Source: Bordetella bronchialis
Lineage (GTDB): Bacteria; Pseudomonadota; Gammaproteobacteria; Burkholderiales; Burkholderiaceae_B
Direction of reading: 5' to 3'
Assembly (NCBI RefSeq): GCF_001676705.1
Contig: NZ_CP016170.1
Coordinates: 4,650,001 to 4,714,000 of the forward strand
DNA: 64,000 nucleotides
Position 1 is the first letter of the stretch. Every line of letters starts with the position of its first letter. Shown here piece by piece: positions 55,075 through 62,357 of the stretch. Made by a program: the position numbers and the translations under genes. The notes below the pieces were generated by a model. It ran no database searches, had not been told where the DNA came from, and saw nothing but the letters and a program-made list of their open reading frames with translations.

Positions 55075-56583
55075 CTACTTCCCTCCGATGGAGGGAAGCT
55101 TGCTGACCAACCGCAGCGATACGGTCAGTCCTTCAAGCTGGTAGTGCGGACGCAGGTAGAAGCGCGAGGTGTAATAGCCCGGGCTGCCCTCGACTTCCTC
55201 CACGACGACCGAAGCGCCGGCCAGGGGCCGTATCGCCTTGGCCACTTCCGAGGAATGGCTGGGCATGCCGTCCACGTAATTGACGATCCACTGGTGCAGC
55301 CAGCGCTGCATGTCGTCCCGGTCCTTGAACGAGCCGATCTTGTCGCGCACGATGCACTTCAGGTAATGGGCGAAGCGGTTGCACGCGAACATATACGGCA
55401 GGCGCGCGGCCAGGGCGGCATTGGCGGTGGCCTCCGGGTCGTCGTATTCGGCCGGCTTGTGCAGCGACTGCGCGCCCAGGAAGGCAGCCGTCGCCGTGTT
55501 CTTCATATGCACCAGCGGCAGGAACCCGTTGCGGGAAAGCTCGGCCTCGCGGCGGTCGCTGATTGCGACCTCGGTGGGACACTTGGCGTCGAAGCCGCCG
55601 TCGTCGGTGGGAAAGACATGGGTGGGCAGGTCGTCCAGCGCGCCGCCGGACTCGATGCCCCGGATGCGCGAACACCAGCCGTAATGCTTGAACGAGCGGT
55701 TGATATTGACCGCCATGGCGTATGCCGCATTGGCCCAGACGTAGCGGCTGCTGTCGCCGCTGGCGGTGTCTTCCTCGAAGCCGAAGGCGTCGACCGGATT
55801 GGACTTGACGCCATAGGGCGCGCGCGCCAGGAAGCGCGGCAGCGCCAGTCCGATGTAGCGGGAGTCCTCGGATTCGCGCAAGGCGCGCCAGGCGGCGTGC
55901 TCGGGCGTCTGGAACAGCTTGGCGATATCGCGCGGGTTGGCCAGGTCGCGCCACGAGTCCAGCAGCATGACCGAAGGCGCCGCGCCGGCGATCAGCGGAG
56001 CGTGGGCGGCCGCGCAGATGCGCGCCATCTGGCCCAGCAGGTCGACGTCGGGGCCGCTGTTGTCGAAGTAGTAGTCCGCCACCAGGCAGCCGTAGGGCGC
56101 GCCGCCGAACTGGCCGTACTCTTCCTCGTACAGCTTCTTGAACATCGGGCTCTGGTCCCACGCCGTGCCCTTGTACTTCTTCAGCGTCTTGTACAGGTCC
56201 GGCTTGGCGATGTTCATCACCCGTATCTTCAGGTGCTCGTCGGTTTCCGTGTTGGAGACCAGGTAGTGCAGGCCGCGCCACGCGCCCTCCAGCGCCTGGA
56301 ATTCCGCGCAATGGAGGACGGCGTTGATCTGTTCGGTGAGCTTGCGGTCGATCTCCGCGATGAGCGCCTCGACGGTGCCCAGCACATCGCCGGACACCAG
56401 CGAGGCGTCGGCCAGCGCATGGGACGCCAGCGTGCGCACCGAGTCCTCCACGGCCTGTTGCGCCTGGTCGGTCCTGGGCTTGAACTCTTTCTTCAGCAGG
56501 CTGGCGAAATCGTCGCCGGCGGCGGCCTGGACCTGGGCGGCGGCGGAGACGTCCGGCACCGCCGCGGGGGTCATGTCAGTCAT
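55075..56583 (-). CDS. tssC: type VI secretion sheath protein TssC
   Basis: A 502-residue large sheath subunit. It has AEFQALEGAWRGLHYLVSNTETDEHLKIRVMNI, the FGGAPYGCLVADYYFD segment, LGLALPRFLARAPYG-like YIGLALPRFLARAPYG, and a C-terminal VVVEEVEGSPGYYTSRFYLRPHYQLEGLTVSLRLVSKLPS. Length and features fit the family. It assembles with TssB into the contractile sheath that ClpV recycles. Confidence 0.97.
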   Translation of the reverse strand: MTDMTPAAVPDVSAAAQVQAAAGDDFASLLKKEFKPRTDQAQQAVEDSVRTLASHALADASLVSGDVLGTVEALIAEIDRKLTEQINAVLHCAEFQALEGAWRGLHYLVSNTETDEHLKIRVMNIAKPDLYKTLKKYKGTAWDQSPMFKKLYEEEYGQFGGAPYGCLVADYYFDNSGPDVDLLGQMARICAAAHAPLIAGAAPSVMLLDSWRDLANPRDIAKLFQTPEHAAWRALRESEDSRYIGLALPRFLARAPYGVKSNPVDAFGFEEDTASGDSSRYVWANAAYAMAVNINRSFKHYGWCSRIRGIESGGALDDLPTHVFPTDDGGFDAKCPTEVAISDRREAELSRNGFLPLVHMKNTATAAFLGAQSLHKPAEYDDPEATANAALAARLPYMFACNRFAHYLKCIVRDKIGSFKDRDDMQRWLHQWIVNYVDGMPSHSSEVAKAIRPLAGASVVVEEVEGSPGYYTSRFYLRPHYQLEGLTVSLRLVSKLPSIGGK

Positions 56584-56613
56584 CGATGGATTCCTTGCAG
56601 ATCGTGGGTGGGT

Positions 56614-57144
56614 TCAGGCATCCGGCGCCGCTTCGCTGGCGGACGCTTGCACCGGCCTGGGCGACGCCGACAGGCTTTGCATCAGGGCGGGATCGGACAG
56701 CAGCCTGGCCACGAGGTCCTCGGCGCCGGTCTTGCCGTCCATATACGTGAGCAGGTTGGCCAGCTGGCCGCGCGCCTCCAGCAGCTTGCGCAGCGGCTCG
56801 ACCTTGCGGGCGATGGCCGCCGGCGAGAAGTCCTCCATGGACTCGAACACCAGGTCGATGCCCAGGTTTCCTTCGCCGGTCAGGGTATTGGGCACGCTGG
56901 CGGCGACGCGCGGCTTCATCGCCTTCAGGCGTTCGTCGAAGTTGTCGCTGTCGATTTCCAGGAACTGCCGTTCGGCCACCGGTGGCGGGGCCTGCAGCGA
57001 CTGCCCCGACAGTTCGGCCATGACGCCCATCACGAAGGGCAGGGTGACCTTCTTCTGCGCGCCGTTGACCTCGACGTCGTATTCGATCTGCACGCGCGGC
57101 GCCCGCGTGCGGCCCAGGAATTTCTGGCTGCTTTCCTTGCTCAT
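56614..57144 (-). CDS. tssB: type VI secretion sheath protein TssB
   Basis: A 176-residue small sheath subunit: KFLGRTRAPRVQIEYDVEVNGAQKKVTLPFVMGVMAELSGQ, FLEIDSDNFDERLKAMKPRVAASVPN, DLVFESMEDFSPAAIARKVEPLRKLLEARGQLANLLTYMDGK. The last 25 residues are Ala/Ser/Pro-rich and not conserved. It is separated from tssC by 30 bases and follows tssA by 69 bases. Confidence 0.97.
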   Translation of the reverse strand: MSKESSQKFLGRTRAPRVQIEYDVEVNGAQKKVTLPFVMGVMAELSGQSLQAPPPVAERQFLEIDSDNFDERLKAMKPRVAASVPNTLTGEGNLGIDLVFESMEDFSPAAIARKVEPLRKLLEARGQLANLLTYMDGKTGAEDLVARLLSDPALMQSLSASPRPVQASASEAAPDA

Positions 57145-57213
57145 TGAAGTGCTTCCCTAAAAGGACGAATCGATGCGGCAGCCGGGCGCGATGGCCGGCG
57201 CCGCGAGTGGCGC

Positions 57214-58275
57214 TTATCCGGCGATGCCGGCGATATGGTTGACCTGGGCCACGCTGTCGGGAGAGAGATCGCCAAGAAGGTCGATGAAGGCCAGGCCCAC
57301 CAGGCGCTGCGCGCGCCGCAACAGCAGGGGCACGGGGCTGCCGGGCTCTTCCCGGGCGTAGTAGTCGCAGATCCGGTCTATCGCCGCGACCACGTCATCG
57401 CGGCTGCGCGGGATGCCGCAGCCGGCCGGCAGGCCATCGGGCTGCGTGGCATGGATGGCCCCCCCCGCGGCGCCCGCAGGATCGTCGGCGGCCGCCTCAC
57501 CGGCCGCCGCTCGCGCGGCGCGCCGCTCGGGATGCGCCGCCAGGCGTTCGCCCGCGACCCCGGCGGCGCGCGACAGAAGCTGGCGCAGTTCGCGCAGCGC
57601 CACGGCGCGCGCGTGGCCGACCCGCTCGGTGACCAGGGCTTCGATACGGTCGGCGCGCGCGGCGGCCCGCGCCAGGCACGCGGCCGCATCGCCCAGCGCC
57701 TGGGGATCGGCGGTCTTGAAGACGGCGTCGACCGCCGCCGCGTCCATCCTGTTTTCGTCGCCGGACACGCCGGGCGCGCCATCCGCCAGATCCAGGTCGC
57801 GCAGGCTGACGCCGCCGTGCAGCGGCGATTCCGCCAGCGGCAATGTGTAGACCTGCCGCAGCAGGCCGCTTTTTTCCTCCAGCGCGACCAGGGTATTCAC
57901 GCGTTCGGTGGGATCGTTGTCGTCTTCCGCGTCGAGCCGGGGGTGCACGTGCGCCCAATGGCGCTCGATATAGCCTTCGACCAGCGACAGGCCGTCATCC
58001 AGTCCGCCGAAGCCATGCAGCGCGGCCAGGGCACGCGTCAGCCATACGGCCAGCCGCAGGTCCCGCGTGCGCGCCAGCAGTTCCAGGGCGGCCGACTTGA
58101 CGGCCTTCCAGTCCGGGTCCGCCGCGGCCTGGCGCATCTTGCCGTATTCGACGTCGGGCGTGCCCCGCATCAACTGCAAGAGCGCAACGTATTCGGCCGA
58201 GTACTCCAGGTCCGGACCGCAAGGCGTCTCCGGGGCGATCGCTGGCAGCAGGCTTGCAACGTCTACAACGGGCAT
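57214..58275 (-). CDS. tssA: type VI secretion protein TssA
   Basis: A 353-residue protein beginning with an ImpA_N domain (LLPAIAPETPCGPDLEYSAEYVALLQLMRGTPDVEYGK, then DWKAVKSAALELLARTRDLRLAVWLTRALAALHGFGGLDDGLSLVEGYIERHWAHVHPRLDAEDDNDPTERVN). A variable central part and a short C-terminal domain (RDDVVAAIDRICDYYAREEPGSPVPLLLRRAQRL, FIDLLGDLSPDSVAQVNHIAGI) follow. TssA starts baseplate and sheath assembly. It is the first gene of the operon; ATG 58275 (MPVVDVASLLP) is the family N-terminus. The 58276-58466 space to the divergent hydrolase gene must hold the operon promoter, but no clear sigma-70 or sigma-54 site was seen. Confidence 0.94.
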   Translation of the reverse strand: MPVVDVASLLPAIAPETPCGPDLEYSAEYVALLQLMRGTPDVEYGKMRQAAADPDWKAVKSAALELLARTRDLRLAVWLTRALAALHGFGGLDDGLSLVEGYIERHWAHVHPRLDAEDDNDPTERVNTLVALEEKSGLLRQVYTLPLAESPLHGGVSLRDLDLADGAPGVSGDENRMDAAAVDAVFKTADPQALGDAAACLARAAARADRIEALVTERVGHARAVALRELRQLLSRAAGVAGERLAAHPERRAARAAAGEAAADDPAGAAGGAIHATQPDGLPAGCGIPRSRDDVVAAIDRICDYYAREEPGSPVPLLLRRAQRLVGLAFIDLLGDLSPDSVAQVNHIAGIAG

Positions 58276-58466
58276 GGATGATGTCTCTCGAGTTCGCAGC
58301 CGATGGCGGGTCGCCAGGGCTGCATCCGATCGCGACGGTGGCTGCGATCGAATATGCGGGGCACGCAAGGCGCATCTGGTTTAATGCGCCGCCGACGGGT
58401 TGAACTCTATCGGTCCGGACGGCAAGCGGATAATTGGATAAATCTGAACGGCTGAACGTATTGCCC

Positions 58467-59273
58467 ATGCGCCCCGACTTTGCTTATCCCATCGAGTACG
58501 CAGCGCTGCCCGATGCACGGCTGCCCTATGCCGCGCACGGCCAGGGCGAACCTATCGTGCTGGTGCACGGCTCCTTGTGCGACCTGCGTTACTGGAAGGC
58601 GCAGATGCCCGCGCTGGCCCGCGACTTCCAAGTGTTTTCAGTGAGCCTGCCGGGCTACTGGCCGCAGGCCGGCGGCGATGCGGCCGGCTTTTCGGGCGAG
58701 GCGCATGCCGACGCGGTGGCGCAATTCATCGACCGCCATTGCGGCGGCAGCGCGCATATCGTCGGCCATTCGCGCGGCGGGCGGGTGGCCTTCGACCTGG
58801 CGCGGCGCCATCCCGGCAAGGCGCGGACGCTGGTGCTGGCCGACCCCGGCCTGGCGGTGGGCGACAGCGAAGAACGCCGTGGCGACTTCCGCCAGCAGGC
58901 GCTGCGGGCCATGCAGGAAGGCAAAGTCGAAGAAGGCCTGGCGCACTTCATCGATACCGTCAGCGGCGCAGACACCTGGCGCCGCATGGTGCCCTGGTTC
59001 AAGCAGATGGTGATGGACAATGCGCACACGCTGGCCGCGCAGGTACGCGAGGCGCCCTATCGCCTGACCGCGCAGCAGGCGCGCGACGTGGCGCTGCCCG
59101 TGCTGCTGATCGGCGGCGCGCTGAGTCCGCCGCCCTATCCGGCGATCCTGGATACCTTGCAGGACTGGCTGCCCGATGCGCAGTCGCTGCGGATCGCGGG
59201 CTCTTCCCACGGCATGAACCTGGGCAACCCGCGGGCGTTCAACGAGGCGGTTCGCCGTTTCCTGGGGGCCTAG
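58467..59273 (+). CDS. alpha/beta-fold hydrolase
   Basis: A 268-residue hydrolase with the oxyanion segment VLVHGSLCDLRYW, the nucleophile elbow VGHSRGG (Ser102) and a late catalytic His in SSHGMNLG. The acid is likely in the ALPVLLIGGAL region or nearby. No signal peptide is present. The substrate cannot be told from sequence; small esters are the default for this superfamily. ATG 58467 is preferred to TTG 58434. The gene is divergent from the T6SS operon, and there is no evidence that it belongs to it. Confidence 0.87.
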   Translation: MRPDFAYPIEYAALPDARLPYAAHGQGEPIVLVHGSLCDLRYWKAQMPALARDFQVFSVSLPGYWPQAGGDAAGFSGEAHADAVAQFIDRHCGGSAHIVGHSRGGRVAFDLARRHPGKARTLVLADPGLAVGDSEERRGDFRQQALRAMQEGKVEEGLAHFIDTVSGADTWRRMVPWFKQMVMDNAHTLAAQVREAPYRLTAQQARDVALPVLLIGGALSPPPYPAILDTLQDWLPDAQSLRIAGSSHGMNLGNPRAFNEAVRRFLGA

Positions 59274-59787
59274 GGGCTTCATCCCCCCGCGCGGGAACGG
59301 GCGTGCCCGACCACAGCCGCTCCAGGGCGGGCGAACGCGGCGGCAAGGCCGGCGGCCCGTCGGCGGCGGGCGAGGCGGCGGGCGACCCGCCGGCGGAACG
59401 CCCGGGCTTCAGGCGCACGCCCGGTATCGAGCCCGTGGGAGACGGCAAGTCGGGCGTGGCGCGCGCCACGCCGTCGGGTGTCGAGCGGCGGGACGCCGCC
59501 CCCGGTGGCATCCCGCTGTCGCCGGATCGCGGCGGCAAGGAAAAATCCAGGCGCCCGATGCCGGCCCGCCGCGGGCCGCCGCTTTTCGCCGCGACGATAG
59601 GCGCATGGCGCGCCCGCGCCGGTCCCAGGCAGGCGATCGCCCGGCTCAGCGAACGGGCGGCCCGGGTGACCGTCCCCTTGCACGCGCGGAACACCCGCAT
59701 GCCCAGGTTGCCGCGCGGCGCCTCGGCGCCACGCATGCCGGTCATGCCGATGGACGGCGGCAAGGCGCTATTGACTGAGGTCGTCAT
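59239..59787 (-). CDS. hypothetical Pro/Ala-rich protein
   Basis: A 182-residue frame starting MTTSVNSALPPSIGMTG. It has no signal peptide, membrane segment or recognised domain. The N-terminal 20 residues are rich in Ser/Thr/Asn and the rest in Pro, Ala, Gly and Arg; most of it looks disordered. GGAG lies 9 bases upstream of ATG 59787, and most codons end in G or C as in neighbouring genes, which supports coding. Against it, the composition is what chance frames give in this DNA, and it overlaps the convergent hydrolase by 35 bases. A secreted or host-interacting role would be pure guesswork. The 329 bases upstream (59788-60116) hold no gene. Confidence 0.42.
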   Translation of the reverse strand: MTTSVNSALPPSIGMTGMRGAEAPRGNLGMRVFRACKGTVTRAARSLSRAIACLGPARARHAPIVAAKSGGPRRAGIGRLDFSLPPRSGDSGMPPGAASRRSTPDGVARATPDLPSPTGSIPGVRLKPGRSAGGSPAASPAADGPPALPPRSPALERLWSGTPVPARGDEAPRPPGNGEPPR

Positions 59788-60024
59788 GTGATGAATCTCC
59801 AAGGCCCTGCAATGACAAGGCATGTGGGAACGCCGCCTGGAACGGATCGCGTCCGGCGGCGCCCCGCGTTGATGCGGCGTCGCGCCGCGACGGATGGACG
59901 CGGCCCGGAAACTGTATCGCCGCCGACGGCGGCGGTCTGTCGGCCCGCGGCGCGCGGCGCCGGCGCGGCCGGCATTTCGGCGCGGAATCGGCGCCACCGA
60001 AGGATTCCTCCCGCGGCGTCCGTT

Positions 60025-60051
60025 TGTAGGACAGGATGACGTATGTAGGAC
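60025..60051. repeat. direct repeat of TGTAGGAC upstream of mgtC
   Basis: Two copies of TGTAGGAC (60025-60032 and 60044-60051), 19 bases from start to start, about 65 bases ahead of the MgtC start. The spacing of nearly two helix turns is what a response regulator or similar activator would use. No factor can be named. Confidence 0.4.
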
Positions 60052-60116
60052 CAATTCACCCACCGGCGCGTGGTAAAACACCGCCACACCAGACCGCTAC
60101 GAAGATGGAGAACGGC

Positions 60117-60638
60117 ATGCCCCCCCTTTCCGCCACCGTCTGGCAGACGCTGCAGGAAGAGTTCTCCGACATCGGCGATGTCCAGGCCTACACCCGCATC
60201 CTGACCCGCCTGGCCGTCGCGGTGATCCTGGGCGGCCTGATCGGCTACGAACGCGAACGCAGCGGCAAGGCGGCCGGCCTGCGCACCCATATGCTGGTCT
60301 CCCTGGGCGCGGCGCTGTTCGTACTGGCGCCGCTGCAGGCCGGCATGGAGGTCAACGACATGAGCCGTGTCCTGCAAGGCGTGATTTCCGGCATCGGCTT
60401 CCTGGGCGCGGGCGCCATCATCAAGGCCAGCGCGGAAGGCGAGGTCAAGGGCCTGACCACCGCCGCCAGCATCTGGCTGACGGCCGCCATCGGCATCGCC
60501 GCCGGCATGGGCAAGGAAGTCGTGGCCATCGTCAGCACGCTGCTGGCCCTGGCGATCCTGGATCAGTTGCGCCGGCTGGAACGGCGCATCAACGGCGACG
60601 CGCCGGACCAGCCGCCTTCGCGCGGCGGCGACGCCTGA
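60117..60638 (+). CDS. MgtC/SapB family membrane protein
   Basis: A 173-residue membrane protein with about five hydrophobic segments. It has the MgtC features AVAVILGGLIGYERERSGKAAGLRTHMLVSLGAALFVL and GVISGIGFLGAGAIIKASAEGEVKGLTTAASIWLTAAIGIAAG. MgtC proteins are linked to survival in low magnesium and within host cells; their exact activity differs among members. The ATG at 60117 has GGAGA 6 bases upstream. Its last 76 bases overlap the convergent MocR-type gene. Confidence 0.9.
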   Translation: MPPLSATVWQTLQEEFSDIGDVQAYTRILTRLAVAVILGGLIGYERERSGKAAGLRTHMLVSLGAALFVLAPLQAGMEVNDMSRVLQGVISGIGFLGAGAIIKASAEGEVKGLTTAASIWLTAAIGIAAGMGKEVVAIVSTLLALAILDQLRRLERRINGDAPDQPPSRGGDA

Positions 60639-62146
60639 AAAGCGCCGCTTCCAGCGGCCCGCGCCGCCGCGCTATCCCTGTCACTGTCACTGTCCGGCGG
60701 CCTGGCGACAACCTGCCGCGCGACGATCTCGCCCAGCACGCGCATGGCGTCCTCCAGGGTTTCGTCCCAGGGATGGCCGTAGTTCAGGCGCAGGCAATCG
60801 CGATACTCGCCGCGCGGCGAAAAAATCGGCCCGGGCGCCACGCTGATGCGCCGCGCCAATGCCTCGCGGTAGACGTCCAGCGCGTCCGCGCCCGGCGGCA
60901 GCTGCACCCACAGGAAATAGCCGCCTTGCGGCCGCGACGCCCGCGTGCCCTCCGGAAAGTAGCGCGCCAGCGCCGCCATCATGTGCTGTTGCTGCCGCGC
61001 CAGCGTGGCGCGCAGCTGGCGCAGGTGGCGGTCGTAGCCGCCGTGGTCCAGGTATTCCGCCAGCGCCAGCTGGTTGGGGCTGGGCGAGGCCAGCGTCGTC
61101 ATCAGCTTCTGGCGCTCCACGTCGCGGGCGTAGCGGCCGGCGGCCACCCAGCCCACGCGGTAGCCGGGCGCCAGGCATTTGGAGAAGGACGCGCAATGCA
61201 GTACCAGCCCGTCGCGGTCATGGGCCTTGGCGGGTAGCGGGCGCGCGCGGCCGAAGTAGAGCTCGCCGTAGACGTCGTCCTCGATGAGCGGGATGCCGTG
61301 TCCCGCCAGCAGCGCGACCAGGTCCCGCTTGGTCTCGTCGGGCATCAGGCTGCCCGTGGGGTTCTGGAAGTTCGACATGATCCAGCAGGCCTGGGGGCGA
61401 TGCCGTTCGATGGCCCGGGCCAGCGCGTCCAGCTGGATCCCGGTGCGCGGGCTGGTGGGGACCTCCACCGCGTGCAGCTTCATGCGTTCCAGCGCCTGCA
61501 GCGTCGCGTAGAAGGCGGGCGACTCGATCAGCACCGTGTCGCCCGGGCGGGTGACCGCCATCAGCGCCAGCTGCAGCGCCTCCATCGCGCCATTGGTGAT
61601 GACCAGGTCGTCGCCGTGCACGTCCATGCCGTCTATCAGGTAGCGCACGGCAATCTGCCGGCGCAGGGCGGCATTGCCGGTGAACATGTCCGACACGCTG
61701 CTCCAGGGATCCATGCGGCGCAGGCCGGCTTTCAGCGAGGAAGCCAGGCGCACCAGGGGAAACAGCATGGGCGAGGGAAAGGCCGACCCCAACGGCACCG
61801 TGGCGGGGTCCCGCACCGACCCCAGTACGTCGAAGGCCAGCGCCTGTACATCGACCGGCGCGGGGTTGCCATCCGGGTGGGATGTCTCCGGCTCCGGGGG
61901 CGCGGGCTTGCGGGTGCTGACGTAATAGCCGGACCGGTCGCGCGCCTGGATGTAGCCGCGCGCTTCCAGCAGGTAGTACGCCTGGAAGATGGTGGACACG
62001 CTGACCCGCCGCGCGGCGCTGGCCTGGCGCACGGAGGGCAGGCGGTCGCCCGGCCGCAGGGTTCCCGTGTCGATGGAGCGCACGATATCGGCCGCCACGG
62101 CTTCGTAGCGTTTCAGGCGCGCCCGCTCGCGGGAAGAATCCGTCAT
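60563..62146 (-). CDS. MocR-type GntR/aminotransferase regulator
   Basis: A 527-residue fusion. Residues 10-80 are a GntR winged helix (EAVAADIVRSIDTGTLRPGDRLPSVRQASAARRVSVSTIFQAYYLLEARGYI). Residues 115-480 are a class I aminotransferase-like domain that binds pyridoxal phosphate: NFQNPTGSLMP, Asp in PLIEDDVYGELYFG and Lys323 in HCASFSKCLAPGYRVGWVAAG. MocR proteins usually sense PLP or amino acids and act as regulators. ATG 62146 puts the winged helix at the N-terminus; an upstream ATG (62386) would read through the intergenic space. The C-terminal 50 residues are Arg/Ser/Ala-rich. It is divergent from the sensor kinase gene. Confidence 0.93.
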   Translation of the reverse strand: MTDSSRERARLKRYEAVAADIVRSIDTGTLRPGDRLPSVRQASAARRVSVSTIFQAYYLLEARGYIQARDRSGYYVSTRKPAPPEPETSHPDGNPAPVDVQALAFDVLGSVRDPATVPLGSAFPSPMLFPLVRLASSLKAGLRRMDPWSSVSDMFTGNAALRRQIAVRYLIDGMDVHGDDLVITNGAMEALQLALMAVTRPGDTVLIESPAFYATLQALERMKLHAVEVPTSPRTGIQLDALARAIERHRPQACWIMSNFQNPTGSLMPDETKRDLVALLAGHGIPLIEDDVYGELYFGRARPLPAKAHDRDGLVLHCASFSKCLAPGYRVGWVAAGRYARDVERQKLMTTLASPSPNQLALAEYLDHGGYDRHLRQLRATLARQQQHMMAALARYFPEGTRASRPQGGYFLWVQLPPGADALDVYREALARRISVAPGPIFSPRGEYRDCLRLNYGHPWDETLEDAMRVLGEIVARQVVARPPDSDSDRDSAAARAAGSGAFQASPPREGGWSGASPLMRRSSRRN

Positions 62147-62160
62147 GGTCCGGTCCGGTA

Positions 62161-62176
62161 ACAGTTTCCTTACTGT
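62161..62176. promoter_or_regulatory. inverted repeat, candidate operator
   Basis: ACAGT, 6 bases, ACTGT, flanked by TA and AA, starting 15 bases ahead of the MocR-type start codon. A second ACAGT-like half (AACAGTTCC) lies about 40 bases further on. This would be a suitable autoregulation site for the MocR-type protein or for the divergent kinase gene. Confidence 0.4.
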
Positions 62177-62357
62177 AAACCGGCGCAGGCGGCGCAAAAC
62201 AGTTCCAGTTCCAAGCGCATCGGACCATATCAGTGCCCCGGAACGGCGCTCGGGCACGCAAATTGCTGATGGGCGGCCCGCCGCGATACATGAAGTAACG
62301 TGCGGTACTATTTCCGCCGCCGACCCGATACGGCGAATCTTTTGTCGCCCCAACGCC

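Noticed and set aside
35664..58275. T6SS region considered as a recently acquired island
   Set aside because: Base composition and codon use look like the surroundings, no integrase, transposase or flanking repeats are visible, and the neighbours are ordinary chromosomal genes.
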